13,519 bases of DNA from Planctomycetaceae bacterium (GTDB lineage Bacteria > Planctomycetota > Planctomycetia > Planctomycetales > Planctomycetaceae): the NCBI GenBank assembly GCA_041398825.1, contig JAWKTX010000028.1, positions 1 to 13,519 on the forward strand, given 5' to 3'. This document shows, piece by piece, positions 1-6,952 of this stretch. The notes under the pieces were generated by a model. That model saw only the letters and a program-made list of their open reading frames with translations, did not search any database and was not told the DNA's origin. How positions within the stretch are numbered: the first letter of the stretch is position 1; each line of letters opens with the position of its first letter. A program made the translations under genes and the position numbers.

Positions 1-539
1 TCCTGAAAAAGACAGGAGCCACTTTGATTCACCCTTTTGATAATCCCGATGTGATCGCAGGGCAGGGCACTGTCGCTCTTGAACTTCTGTCACAACTGAA
101 TCGCATCGATGCCGTCATCTGTCCTGTTGGAGGCGGGGGGCTACTTTCAGGAACGTTGACCGTCATCAAAACACTGCGGCCTGATGTCGCAGTCTATGCC
201 GCAGAACCCGAATGGGCGAATGACTGTGCTCGAGGAATGAAGTCTGGTCGAATCGAGCTGAATGACCGATTCGACACGATTGCCGACGGATTGCGAACAC
301 CTCTTGGTCAGCTGACATTCCCAATCATTCATTCACTGGTCGATGATGTCCTTCTGGTGGACGAAACTTCCATTATTACCGCTACGCAAACGATCAAAAG
401 AGAATTGCGAGTGGTGGCGGAACCATCCGGTGCAGTCCCATTGGCTGCCATCATGCAGCATCGCGAACTTTTTTTGGGCAGGCACGTTGCCGTTATTATC
501 TCGGGCGGAAACATTGACCCAACCAGTCCTGCCGCCTGA
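1..539 (+). CDS. Threonine/serine dehydratase or serine racemase, C-terminal part (partial)
   Basis: This is the last ~179 codons of a fold-type II PLP enzyme; the reading frame is open from base 3, so the true start lies left of the window. The glycine-rich loop VGGGGL (bases ~126-143) that holds the PLP phosphate is visible, and the sequence just before the stop contains ISGGNID, the family motif that places a Ser/Thr-like residue near the PLP ring nitrogen. An N-terminal lysine motif would lie outside the window. The protein ends right after the catalytic domain, with no ACT regulatory domain, so it is the short form (catabolic threonine dehydratase or serine racemase type) rather than a long allosteric biosynthetic IlvA. 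Expected reaction: PLP-dependent deamination of L-threonine/L-serine to 2-oxoacid and ammonia, or serine racemisation, in the cytoplasm. The exact substrate cannot be decided from this fragment. It converges on the next gene, 191 bases away. Confidence 0.9.
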   Translation, partial: LKKTGATLIHPFDNPDVIAGQGTVALELLSQLNRIDAVICPVGGGGLLSGTLTVIKTLRPDVAVYAAEPEWANDCARGMKSGRIELNDRFDTIADGLRTPLGQLTFPIIHSLVDDVLLVDETSIITATQTIKRELRVVAEPSGAVPLAAIMQHRELFLGRHVAVIISGGNIDPTSPAA

Positions 540-652
540 TTGCAGATTCACATCTACAAACGGGCTTGTGGAAACCGGGTTGCCGGCGAAAATGTCAAAC
601 CCCGTTTCAGTCAAATGTGAGGGACAAGTCTCGCGATAATTGACGAAGGTCC

Positions 653-683
653 TGAGATTCAGTTTTGAGATTCAGACGAATCT
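653..683. repeat. 10-bp direct repeat plus small inverted repeat between convergent genes
   Basis: TGAGATTCAG occurs at 653-662 and again at 666-675, separated by TTT. The second copy overlaps a perfect 6-bp inverted repeat, AGATTC-AGAC-GAATCT (668-683). It lies in the 191-base gap between two convergent stops. A weak transcription-end structure is possible, but there is no T tract after the hairpin, so the function is unproven. Confidence 0.4.
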
Positions 684-730
684 GCCGCACAGTTGAACCG
701 CCTTCAGTTCCCACACGACGTACCAACCAA

Positions 731-3700
731 CTACGGTCGAGTGACAAATTCATCGACCGCAAACAAGGCCCTTGCAATAGTCATCCAGGCAGCAACTTCC
801 GTATGGTCAACGGCGGCCGGGATTTCACCTGAACGCCCCAGCAGATCATCGACCTGCTGCCCGTTAGACTGAAATCGCTCCCGCTGCTTCTGCAGGAAGA
901 GATTGAGGTCCGCCAACTCAGATTTCTCCGGAACGCGCGTCAGTACTCGTCGGAAGAGCATTTCCAGTCGAATTGAATCGAGGTCCGGATGACTCTCAGT
1001 GGCAGGAAGATCCGCCAGAAGATGAACGGCAGCGTGCTTTGCAAGATCCACAAACATGACATCATTCATCAATGTCAGTGCCTGCAGAGGAGTATTTGAT
1101 CGGTCTCGCTGAGCGATGCAGGATTCACCACCAGGGCCATCGAAGGTCGTCACCATTGCGAATGGTGCCGTGCGTTTGATCATGGTGTAAATACTTCGTC
1201 GATAGCGATCTTCTCCTCCACTGACATTCCATTTCGGGCTGCCAAAAGCCACTTCTGTTATGCCCGCCGGCTGCAGAGGCATAACGGGCGGCCCTCCTTT
1301 TTTCAGTGAAAGAACCCCGGAAGCGCTCAACACAGAGTCACGAATAATCTCCGCCTCCAGCCTCAGCCGGGGCATATAGGTCAACAATCGATTTTGCGGA
1401 TCGCTCACTGCTGCGTCGTGCCTGTATACTGAGGCCTGCCTGTAAGTGGAGCTGCTGACAATCCTCCGATGCAATGACTTGATCGACCATGCATCATCCT
1501 GCACAAATGTAACCGCAAGCCAATCCAGAAGTTCAGGGTGATCCGGAGGCGATCCCTGCAATCCAAAGTCATCGACAGTCTCTACGATGCCGCGACCGAA
1601 GAAGGTAGCCCAGTGGCGATTAACAACCACTCGCGATGTCAGGGGATTCTCAGCACGAACGATCCACCGAGCAAACTCGAGCCGGTTCGCAGGCTGGTCG
1701 ACCGGCCAGGAATGCAGAACGTCTGGCGTGCCCGGCGTGACCGATTCTTCCGGTTGTAAATACTCTCCGCGATGATGACGAAATGTGGGTCGAGGATGAT
1801 TCTCCGGGCGTTCGCTGAACACAAGAGTCGACATCGAATCCGGACGCCGTTGCAGATTCCGAATCTGTTCCACTGGCTCGCGCAGTTTCGGCGAATCGAA
1901 CAGGAACTGCTGAAACAGACGGTTCTGGTCCTCCACGCTCAGATCACTCAAAGGGGCTCGCAAAAGCTCCTCAATGTCTGAGGCGTAGTCGGTCGCTTTG
2001 GGACCATGTTGCGACTGACAACCTGAAAACCGGAAGCGTCCCAGAGAACTGGCGAAGTGCCGACCGAATGACATTTGGATACGGATCGGTTGACCTGCCT
2101 CGATCGGCTCCTTCAACTGAAAAACGGCGACATGCCTCTCTCCCTGCCTGCCGTGCACAGACCAGCCGGTCTGAATATCCCCATCAATGGCTTCCTTTGC
2201 AGTGGCCGGATTGTTGCCAAAACGATTCTGGGCATAGGTTTCACTGGCGTCTTCAATGGAGTGTTTTCCGTTAGCCGAAAAGACTTCGAACTCGGTCAGA
2301 AAAAAATCACCCAGAGTTCCCTCGTAGTACGTCGAGCCGGGACCTCGATTTGGTAAACGTTCATCCGGTAACGCCTCGAGCCGAATTGCAGTCACGACAT
2401 GGTCTGCAGGAGCCAGTGTGATTTGATAGTCGTCTCGCTTCGCCGTATCGCCGGACGCGAAGATGGAATCGTCTGATTCGATCGTCAATATGGGCAGATT
2501 GGAGGTTGCAGAGGTAGGATGGAGGATTGCCCAGCTCACTGCATTGGCTCTGGCCTCCTTCAGCCAGTCGTCATACGACGTCTGGATGGATGCCTGACGA
2601 CGCTGCTCAATTTCATCTGCTGACAATTGTCGCGCCAGATCGATCTGAAAATCGCCGATCGAATGTGAACTACCATGCTGTTGAGACAGTGAAACCACAA
2701 GCTGTAGCTGAGCGTCCTGCCCCACGGCCAACTGTCGAACTTCGCTGACAGCGGACTGCTTTAATCGAAACGACGCTTCAACGTCTTTCGGAATTCCCTT
2801 CGGTCCATGAAGCCCCCAACCAGTGGATGAATCACCATCGAATGAACGTGCGAGCTCATAACCAGACTGTTCGACCGTCGACGTGGCGGATTCAATCGGA
2901 AGTTCAATTAAACGGACATTGTTGTCTTTCGGCTGGTCGAGCTGTGATGTTGCAGTGATCAGCTTTGCCTGAACCTTGATTTCACTTAATACAAAATTGC
3001 CGCCGGAGGAATTGCCCGGGCCCGGACGGCGGCCCCGTGTTCGGAAGTGCAAATTCACTGTGTCGAAATCAATTGTCTCCGGAGTCAGCCGGACGACATA
3101 GGTCGGTCGATCGGGTAAATGAGAAGGGGCAGGCGACAGCCAACTGTCATCAAGTTGTCGAATCGAGGCTGGTCCCGACTGTGGGGAAGCATCATCAGGA
3201 GAAATGTCCGGCGAATTGATCCCGGAATCTGCTTGAGAAGCACCCAGCGCATCAGCTTTTATCAACGTTGCCGGGATCGACACACTCGAGACCACCGGCC
3301 ATTTGTCGGCAAGATTCCGAGTTAATTCTTTCGCTTTTGCAATACGTTTTTTCCACTCGTCGTCCAGAGAGGCATCGGCCAGTTCCAGCGATGGCTCATC
3401 AGCATTGTTCAGAAACGCCATCAGCCGATAATAGTCCGAGTGGGTGATTGGATCGTACTTGTGGGTATGGCACTGGGCGCATTGAAGCGTGAGTCCAAAC
3501 CACGTCGTTCCTGTGGTGGCAACGCGATCCGTCATTGCATGGAATCGAAACTCCAGTGGATCGATGCCCCCTTCTTCGTTGAGCATCGTATTTCGATGAA
3601 AACCGGTGGCAATTTTTTGCGATGTCGTTGCATTGGGAAGCATGTCACCGGCCAGCTGTTCAATCGTAAACTGATCGAACGGCATGTCAGTATTGATCGC

Positions 3701-4507
3701 ATCAATGACCCAGTCACGATAAGGCCAGATGGAACGGGGTCGATCTTTTTCGTAGCCATTCGTGTCTGCGTAGCGGGCCAGGTCCAGCCATCGACGAGCC
3801 CATCGTTCGCCATATTCCGGGCGAGACTGCAAGTTGTCAATCAGCTGACGCCAGGCAAGTTCATCGACTTGAGATGCTTCTGCGGAAACGAGGCGACCAG
3901 CCCACTCATCGGCTTCCTGAACAGTCGGCGGCAGACCGATGAGATCGAGCCAAACGCGCCGGATCAGCGACATGACGTCAGCTTCTCCCGAGGGCTCGAC
4001 CCCGTTTCTCGCTTGCGTTTGATGCAGGAAGCGATCGATCTCATTCCCGTCAGATTTCCCGAACGCGTCTTCAGGAACGGGTGGTTTGACCGGTGCAATA
4101 AATGCCCAATGCTGTGACCAGTTCGCGCCGGACTGAACCCATTGAACCAGCAGTTGTTTCTGCTGATCCGTCAGTTGCTTCTTCGCGTCTGCAGGAGGCA
4201 TTTGTAAATCAGCATCATGCGACAGAATCCGCTGGATCAACTCACTGCCATCGACATCACCAGGGTTCACAATGGAATATCCATCGCGTTGCTGAAAGAG
4301 TCCATTTTGTGTGTCCAGTCGGAGGTCCGCTTCACGCGTCAAATCGTCTGGACCGTGGCAATGAAAGCAGGCATTGCTGCGGATCGGGCGAATATCCCGC
4401 GCGAAATCGGGGGCGTCTTTGGCATCAGCCCGCGAAATGGCCACGGCTGTTGTAACAATCGTCACAATTTGCAACAAGATTTTCTGCATTCGTCCCGCCT
4501 GCATCAC
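731..4507 (-). CDS. Secreted planctomycete cytochrome c / DUF1549 / DUF1553 protein with two discoidin-like modules
   Basis: The 1258-residue protein starts with a signal peptide: a basic/hydrophobic stretch from M7 (MQKILLQIVTIVTTAVA) to a likely cut after ADA near residue 29. M1, M2 and M7 are all possible starts; M7 gives the most usual signal peptide. Domains in order: PSCyt1 cytochrome-like domain (~33-115) with haem motif CFHCH (47-51); DUF1549/PSCyt2 (~155-365) with a second motif CAQCH (343-347); a low-complexity linker (~415-460); two related discoidin-like modules (~485-625 and ~700-830), each with a DGD..TGW..HG core; and DUF1553/PSD1 (~930-1190). Both motifs suggest covalent haem outside the cytoplasmic membrane. 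Family function is not established; a redox role linked to glycan breakdown is often suggested. It usually sits next to a DUF1501 gene, but none is in this window: mnmE is divergent upstream and the dehydratase gene is convergent downstream. Confidence 0.93.
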   Translation of the reverse strand: MMQAGRMQKILLQIVTIVTTAVAISRADAKDAPDFARDIRPIRSNACFHCHGPDDLTREADLRLDTQNGLFQQRDGYSIVNPGDVDGSELIQRILSHDADLQMPPADAKKQLTDQQKQLLVQWVQSGANWSQHWAFIAPVKPPVPEDAFGKSDGNEIDRFLHQTQARNGVEPSGEADVMSLIRRVWLDLIGLPPTVQEADEWAGRLVSAEASQVDELAWRQLIDNLQSRPEYGERWARRWLDLARYADTNGYEKDRPRSIWPYRDWVIDAINTDMPFDQFTIEQLAGDMLPNATTSQKIATGFHRNTMLNEEGGIDPLEFRFHAMTDRVATTGTTWFGLTLQCAQCHTHKYDPITHSDYYRLMAFLNNADEPSLELADASLDDEWKKRIAKAKELTRNLADKWPVVSSVSIPATLIKADALGASQADSGINSPDISPDDASPQSGPASIRQLDDSWLSPAPSHLPDRPTYVVRLTPETIDFDTVNLHFRTRGRRPGPGNSSGGNFVLSEIKVQAKLITATSQLDQPKDNNVRLIELPIESATSTVEQSGYELARSFDGDSSTGWGLHGPKGIPKDVEASFRLKQSAVSEVRQLAVGQDAQLQLVVSLSQQHGSSHSIGDFQIDLARQLSADEIEQRRQASIQTSYDDWLKEARANAVSWAILHPTSATSNLPILTIESDDSIFASGDTAKRDDYQITLAPADHVVTAIRLEALPDERLPNRGPGSTYYEGTLGDFFLTEFEVFSANGKHSIEDASETYAQNRFGNNPATAKEAIDGDIQTGWSVHGRQGERHVAVFQLKEPIEAGQPIRIQMSFGRHFASSLGRFRFSGCQSQHGPKATDYASDIEELLRAPLSDLSVEDQNRLFQQFLFDSPKLREPVEQIRNLQRRPDSMSTLVFSERPENHPRPTFRHHRGEYLQPEESVTPGTPDVLHSWPVDQPANRLEFARWIVRAENPLTSRVVVNRHWATFFGRGIVETVDDFGLQGSPPDHPELLDWLAVTFVQDDAWSIKSLHRRIVSSSTYRQASVYRHDAAVSDPQNRLLTYMPRLRLEAEIIRDSVLSASGVLSLKKGGPPVMPLQPAGITEVAFGSPKWNVSGGEDRYRRSIYTMIKRTAPFAMVTTFDGPGGESCIAQRDRSNTPLQALTLMNDVMFVDLAKHAAVHLLADLPATESHPDLDSIRLEMLFRRVLTRVPEKSELADLNLFLQKQRERFQSNGQQVDDLLGRSGEIPAAVDHTEVAAWMTIARALFAVDEFVTRP

Positions 4508-4736
4508 TGTCTTACTGACTGGCTCTCACGGATTTGCCGAACCGCTGTGGTGACCGAATCACCGGTTTTGGCATCTTCAACCTACCAACAAGCAGCATAT
4601 CAATTCGATGGCAGGCCATCATCCCGGCGATCGAAAGAGGCCTTCGCGACAGGATGCACTGTTGAGGAAGCTACGTTATCATGGGCCAACTCGCTGCCAC
4701 CAGGAACTGTGTCCGCCTTTTGCCCGCCGATTTTCA

Positions 4737-6158
4737 ATGCCACTCCTTCTCGATGATACCATCGCAGCCATCGCCAGCCCACCTGGTGCCGCCAAACGGG
4801 GCATCATTCGAATCAGTGGCGACCAGGCAATCACGCTCGCACTTTCAGGATTCACGATCCGCGACAACGGCGGCGTGGCTGGGCGTCACGGGGATGGTAT
4901 TGGAGCGGAGAAACATGTACTACCCTATCGACTGGAAGGATTTCTGCGAATCGACGCACTGGGGCACGCGATTCCATGCTCCGCCATGGTCTGGCCGACG
5001 AGGCGAAGTTTCACTGGCCAGCCGATGGCCGAACTGCACCTTCCAGGAGCGACACCACTCATGGATGCCGTGTTGGAGGATAAACTGCGTCTTGGTGCGA
5101 GAATGGCCGGGCGAGGTGAATTCACTATGCGTGCATTCCTGGCCGGAAGAATTGACCTGATACAGGCCGAAGCCGTGTTAGGTGTGATCGATGCAACAGA
5201 TCACGCTGAACTCCAGCAGGCGCTCACCCAACTTGGTGGAGGAATTACCAAGCGTCTTTCATCAGTGCGGCAGAATCTGATTCAACTGCTCGGAGATCTT
5301 GAAGCAGGACTTGATTTTGTTGAGGAGGACATTGAATTCATCACCTGCAGTCAGATCCTTGAGCGACTCGCATCCGCACTCGATGTGATTCAAACTCTCT
5401 CAAAGGACTCCAGCAATCGACTCCCCTCCGGCTACCGTCGGCGGGTCCTGCTGGCCGGGATCCCAAACGCAGGTAAGAGTACGCTGTTCAATCATCTGGC
5501 TGGCAGCCAGAAAGCCATTGTATCTCCGATCGCCGGAACCACTCGGGACTACCTTCTGGCCAGCGTGATACTCGGAAAGACCCCCGTTGATTTGATCGAC
5601 ACCGCAGGCTGGGAAGTCAGCGTCGATACGATCATGCAAACGGCACAGCAAAAACGGGGTCAGCAAATCGAATCTGCGGACCTGATCGTCTGGTGCACAC
5701 GAGCGGATATTTCTCCACAGGAGCTCGAACTGGACACGTTGCTGCGTCAACAGCTGGACGCTCATCCGGTGCCGGTACTGCATGTATGGACCCAGGTCGA
5801 TCGAAACTCCGGAACGAAATCTTTTGAATCAGCGCCCTGCACGCCCCGGCTGGAAATCAGCGTTGCTGAGGGCAGGGGGGAACGTCAACTTGTTGATGCA
5901 GTTGAGAGCCAACTGCTTTCAGCAACCTCGTCCCGCGGCGAGTTGCTTGGAAGCACAGCCTCCAGATGCCGTGATTCACTTCACAATGCTGCAACCGCGC
6001 TTAAAACAGCGATCCATGCGACCCAGTCAGGGGCCGGCGATGAACTCATCTCCGTTGAAATTCGACACTGCCTGCATGCAGTTGGAATGATTCTGGGGGA
6101 CGTTTACACGGACGACATCCTCGATCATATCTTCAGCAGCTTCTGCATTGGCAAATAG
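4737..6158 (+). CDS. mnmE: tRNA uridine-5-carboxymethylaminomethyl modification GTPase MnmE
   Basis: MnmE works with MnmG to modify the wobble uridine (U34) of certain tRNAs, using a folate one-carbon unit and GTP hydrolysis. I chose the ATG at 4737 (473 residues) because the next residues, DDTIAAIASPPGAAKRGIIR, match the conserved MnmE N terminus. The frame stays open upstream to an ATG at 4608, but those 43 residues look unlike the family. Visible parts: N-terminal folate-binding domain (~1-120) with SFTGQPMAELH; helical domain with GEFTMRAFLAGRIDLIQAEAV (127-147); G domain with G1 GIPNAGKST (241-249), G2 GTTRD (267-271) and G3 DTAG (288-291); and the C-terminal FCIGK with the conserved cysteine at 470. 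G4 reads TQVD (352-355) instead of NKxD, and the G5 region reads ISVAEG. No clear Shine-Dalgarno precedes the start. MnmG is not in the window. The 229-base gap to the divergent gene must hold both promoters. Confidence 0.95.
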   Translation: MPLLLDDTIAAIASPPGAAKRGIIRISGDQAITLALSGFTIRDNGGVAGRHGDGIGAEKHVLPYRLEGFLRIDALGHAIPCSAMVWPTRRSFTGQPMAELHLPGATPLMDAVLEDKLRLGARMAGRGEFTMRAFLAGRIDLIQAEAVLGVIDATDHAELQQALTQLGGGITKRLSSVRQNLIQLLGDLEAGLDFVEEDIEFITCSQILERLASALDVIQTLSKDSSNRLPSGYRRRVLLAGIPNAGKSTLFNHLAGSQKAIVSPIAGTTRDYLLASVILGKTPVDLIDTAGWEVSVDTIMQTAQQKRGQQIESADLIVWCTRADISPQELELDTLLRQQLDAHPVPVLHVWTQVDRNSGTKSFESAPCTPRLEISVAEGRGERQLVDAVESQLLSATSSRGELLGSTASRCRDSLHNAATALKTAIHATQSGAGDELISVEIRHCLHAVGMILGDVYTDDILDHIFSSFCIGK

Positions 6159-6176
6159 GCACTCCGTTCCGGTACC

Positions 6177-6434
6177 CTACTCACCAGAGACGACTGAAAC
6201 CGGTTGCAATTCACGGACGACCGTACCACAGCGCCGAACCTGCGTTACGAGATGAGAGCGTTCTGCCGCAGATTCAGCAAGCGAAATTGCCTCTTCCCAC
6301 GTCCGAAATTCTGCGATGTAGATCCAATCCGCTTCTGTCTTCACCCGCACACTATACTCAGGGGCATCCCCTCGCATTTCCTGCTGTCGGGGAGCTTTGT
6401 TTGCGGACTCACTGCCTGTGGATGTACCAGCCAT
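6177..6434 (-). CDS. Small hypothetical protein, 85 residues
   Basis: I do not recognise this protein. The first ~25 residues are polar and probably disordered (MAGTSTGSESANKAPRQQ). Residues ~26-85 look like a small alpha/beta domain: a strand (EYSVRVKT), an aromatic strand (DWIYIAEF), an amphipathic helix (TWEEAISLAESAAERS) and a final strand region (VTQVRRCGTVVRELQPV). There is no signal peptide or membrane segment, so it is probably cytoplasmic. The stop lies 18 bases from the mnmE stop, facing it. A GAGAG stretch about 6 bases upstream of the ATG could be a weak ribosome binding site. The regular strand-helix pattern and tight convergent packing argue that it is real, but it has no partner gene to suggest a role. 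Confidence 0.6.
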   Translation of the reverse strand: MAGTSTGSESANKAPRQQEMRGDAPEYSVRVKTEADWIYIAEFRTWEEAISLAESAAERSHLVTQVRRCGTVVRELQPVSVVSGE

Positions 6435-6639
6435 GATTGCTCTCGCAGTTTCCTGATCCGGACTTTTGATGCATAAGCACCGCCGACACAGAATGCGCTC
6501 GGCGATGTATTATCTAACCCTAGTTCATGCATGCCATTCGCGTCCTGTTTTTCAGGACTAACGTGCATTTCGTAGCCGACATCCTTCAGAAAATGTGTCC
6601 GAAAACATGAACACGAACTCACAGCGCACCAAAACCATA

Positions 6640-6680
6640 AACGCGGCAATACCAGAACCAGAGTCTGGTATTACCGCGTT
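6640..6680 (-). terminator. Strong 17-bp hairpin, possible terminator or structured RNA
   Basis: The arms are AACGCGGCAATACCAGA (6640-6656) and TCTGGTATTACCGCGTT (6664-6680) with a 7-base loop. They are fully complementary except one position, which is C-A in plus-strand RNA but a G-U wobble in minus-strand RNA. The structure is therefore better on the minus strand, the strand of the genes on both sides. After the minus-strand stem comes TATGGTTTTGG, only a loose T-rich stretch, so it is not a textbook intrinsic terminator. It lies ~270 bases after the HDOD-GGDEF stop. A processing or protein-binding site is an alternative. Confidence 0.5.
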
Positions 6681-6823
6681 CGTCAGAACAGAGATTCACA
6701 CGTCTTGCTGAGAGCCGAATGGAGAAAAGCAACACGAAGTTGCTGGCAGACCTAAAAGCACTTGCAGTCCTGGAAACCGGCGAATGCCAATGCCATTGGC
6801 GACTGCAAATCGCATCTACTTTC

Positions 6824-6923
6824 AGCCGTCAGTTGAAAAAATCGGCACAGGCACGCAGGACGACTGGAAACCGTCGTGTCTTCAGGTCTCCTGCTCGAGC
6901 CAGTCCCGTTGTTCAACAGGCTG
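6824..6923. repeat. Imperfect fold-back repeat element, copy 1 (~100 bases)
   Basis: The two halves are imperfect inverted copies. On the left, CGGCACAGGCACGCAGGA (6843-6860) pairs with TCCTGCTCGAGCCAGTCCCG (6889-6908), with three mismatches and a 2-base bulge. Outside this, AGCC..TTGAA on the left matches TTCAA..GGCT on the right (6912-6922). A smaller inner hairpin CGAC-N8-GTCG spans 6861-6876. The left half recurs at 13474-13519, so this is a dispersed element. It begins ~30 bases after the HDOD-GGDEF stop. Read on the minus strand, the stem is followed by six T (A6 at 6836-6841), so it may also act as that gene's terminator. It encodes no protein, and resembles a MITE or REP/REPIN-like element. 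Confidence 0.65.
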
Positions 6924-6952
6924 TCAGGTTAGGTTATCGCCCGATTTGAACC

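Larger units (their letters stand above)
6435..6952. other. Gene-free stretch of ~520 bases with hairpins and a repeat element
   Basis: No convincing ORF is present on either strand; the longest minus-strand frame (6341-6649) mostly overlaps the 85-residue gene in another frame. The stretch holds a short perfect hairpin GTCCTG-TTTTT-CAGGAC (6542-6558), a 17-bp hairpin (6640-6680) and an imperfect fold-back element (6824-6923), the last two listed separately. It lies downstream of the HDOD-GGDEF gene and upstream of the 85-residue gene, so it should contain the terminator of the former and the promoter of the latter. Confidence 0.6.

Noticed and set aside
3440..4117. 225-residue plus-strand frame opposite the DUF1549/DUF1553 gene
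   Set aside because: It is antisense to the well-supported DUF1549 and cytochrome region and has no recognisable domain; it is a shadow of the coding pattern on the other strand.
4608..4736. N-terminal extension of MnmE from an upstream in-frame ATG
   Set aside because: The extra 43 residues (MAGHHPGDRKRPSRQDALLR...) are unlike any MnmE N terminus, while the ATG at 4737 begins directly with the conserved DDTIAAIASPPG region.
6542..6558. Hairpin GTCCTG-TTTTT-CAGGAC as an intrinsic terminator
   Set aside because: The T run is in the loop and no T tract follows the stem on either strand.
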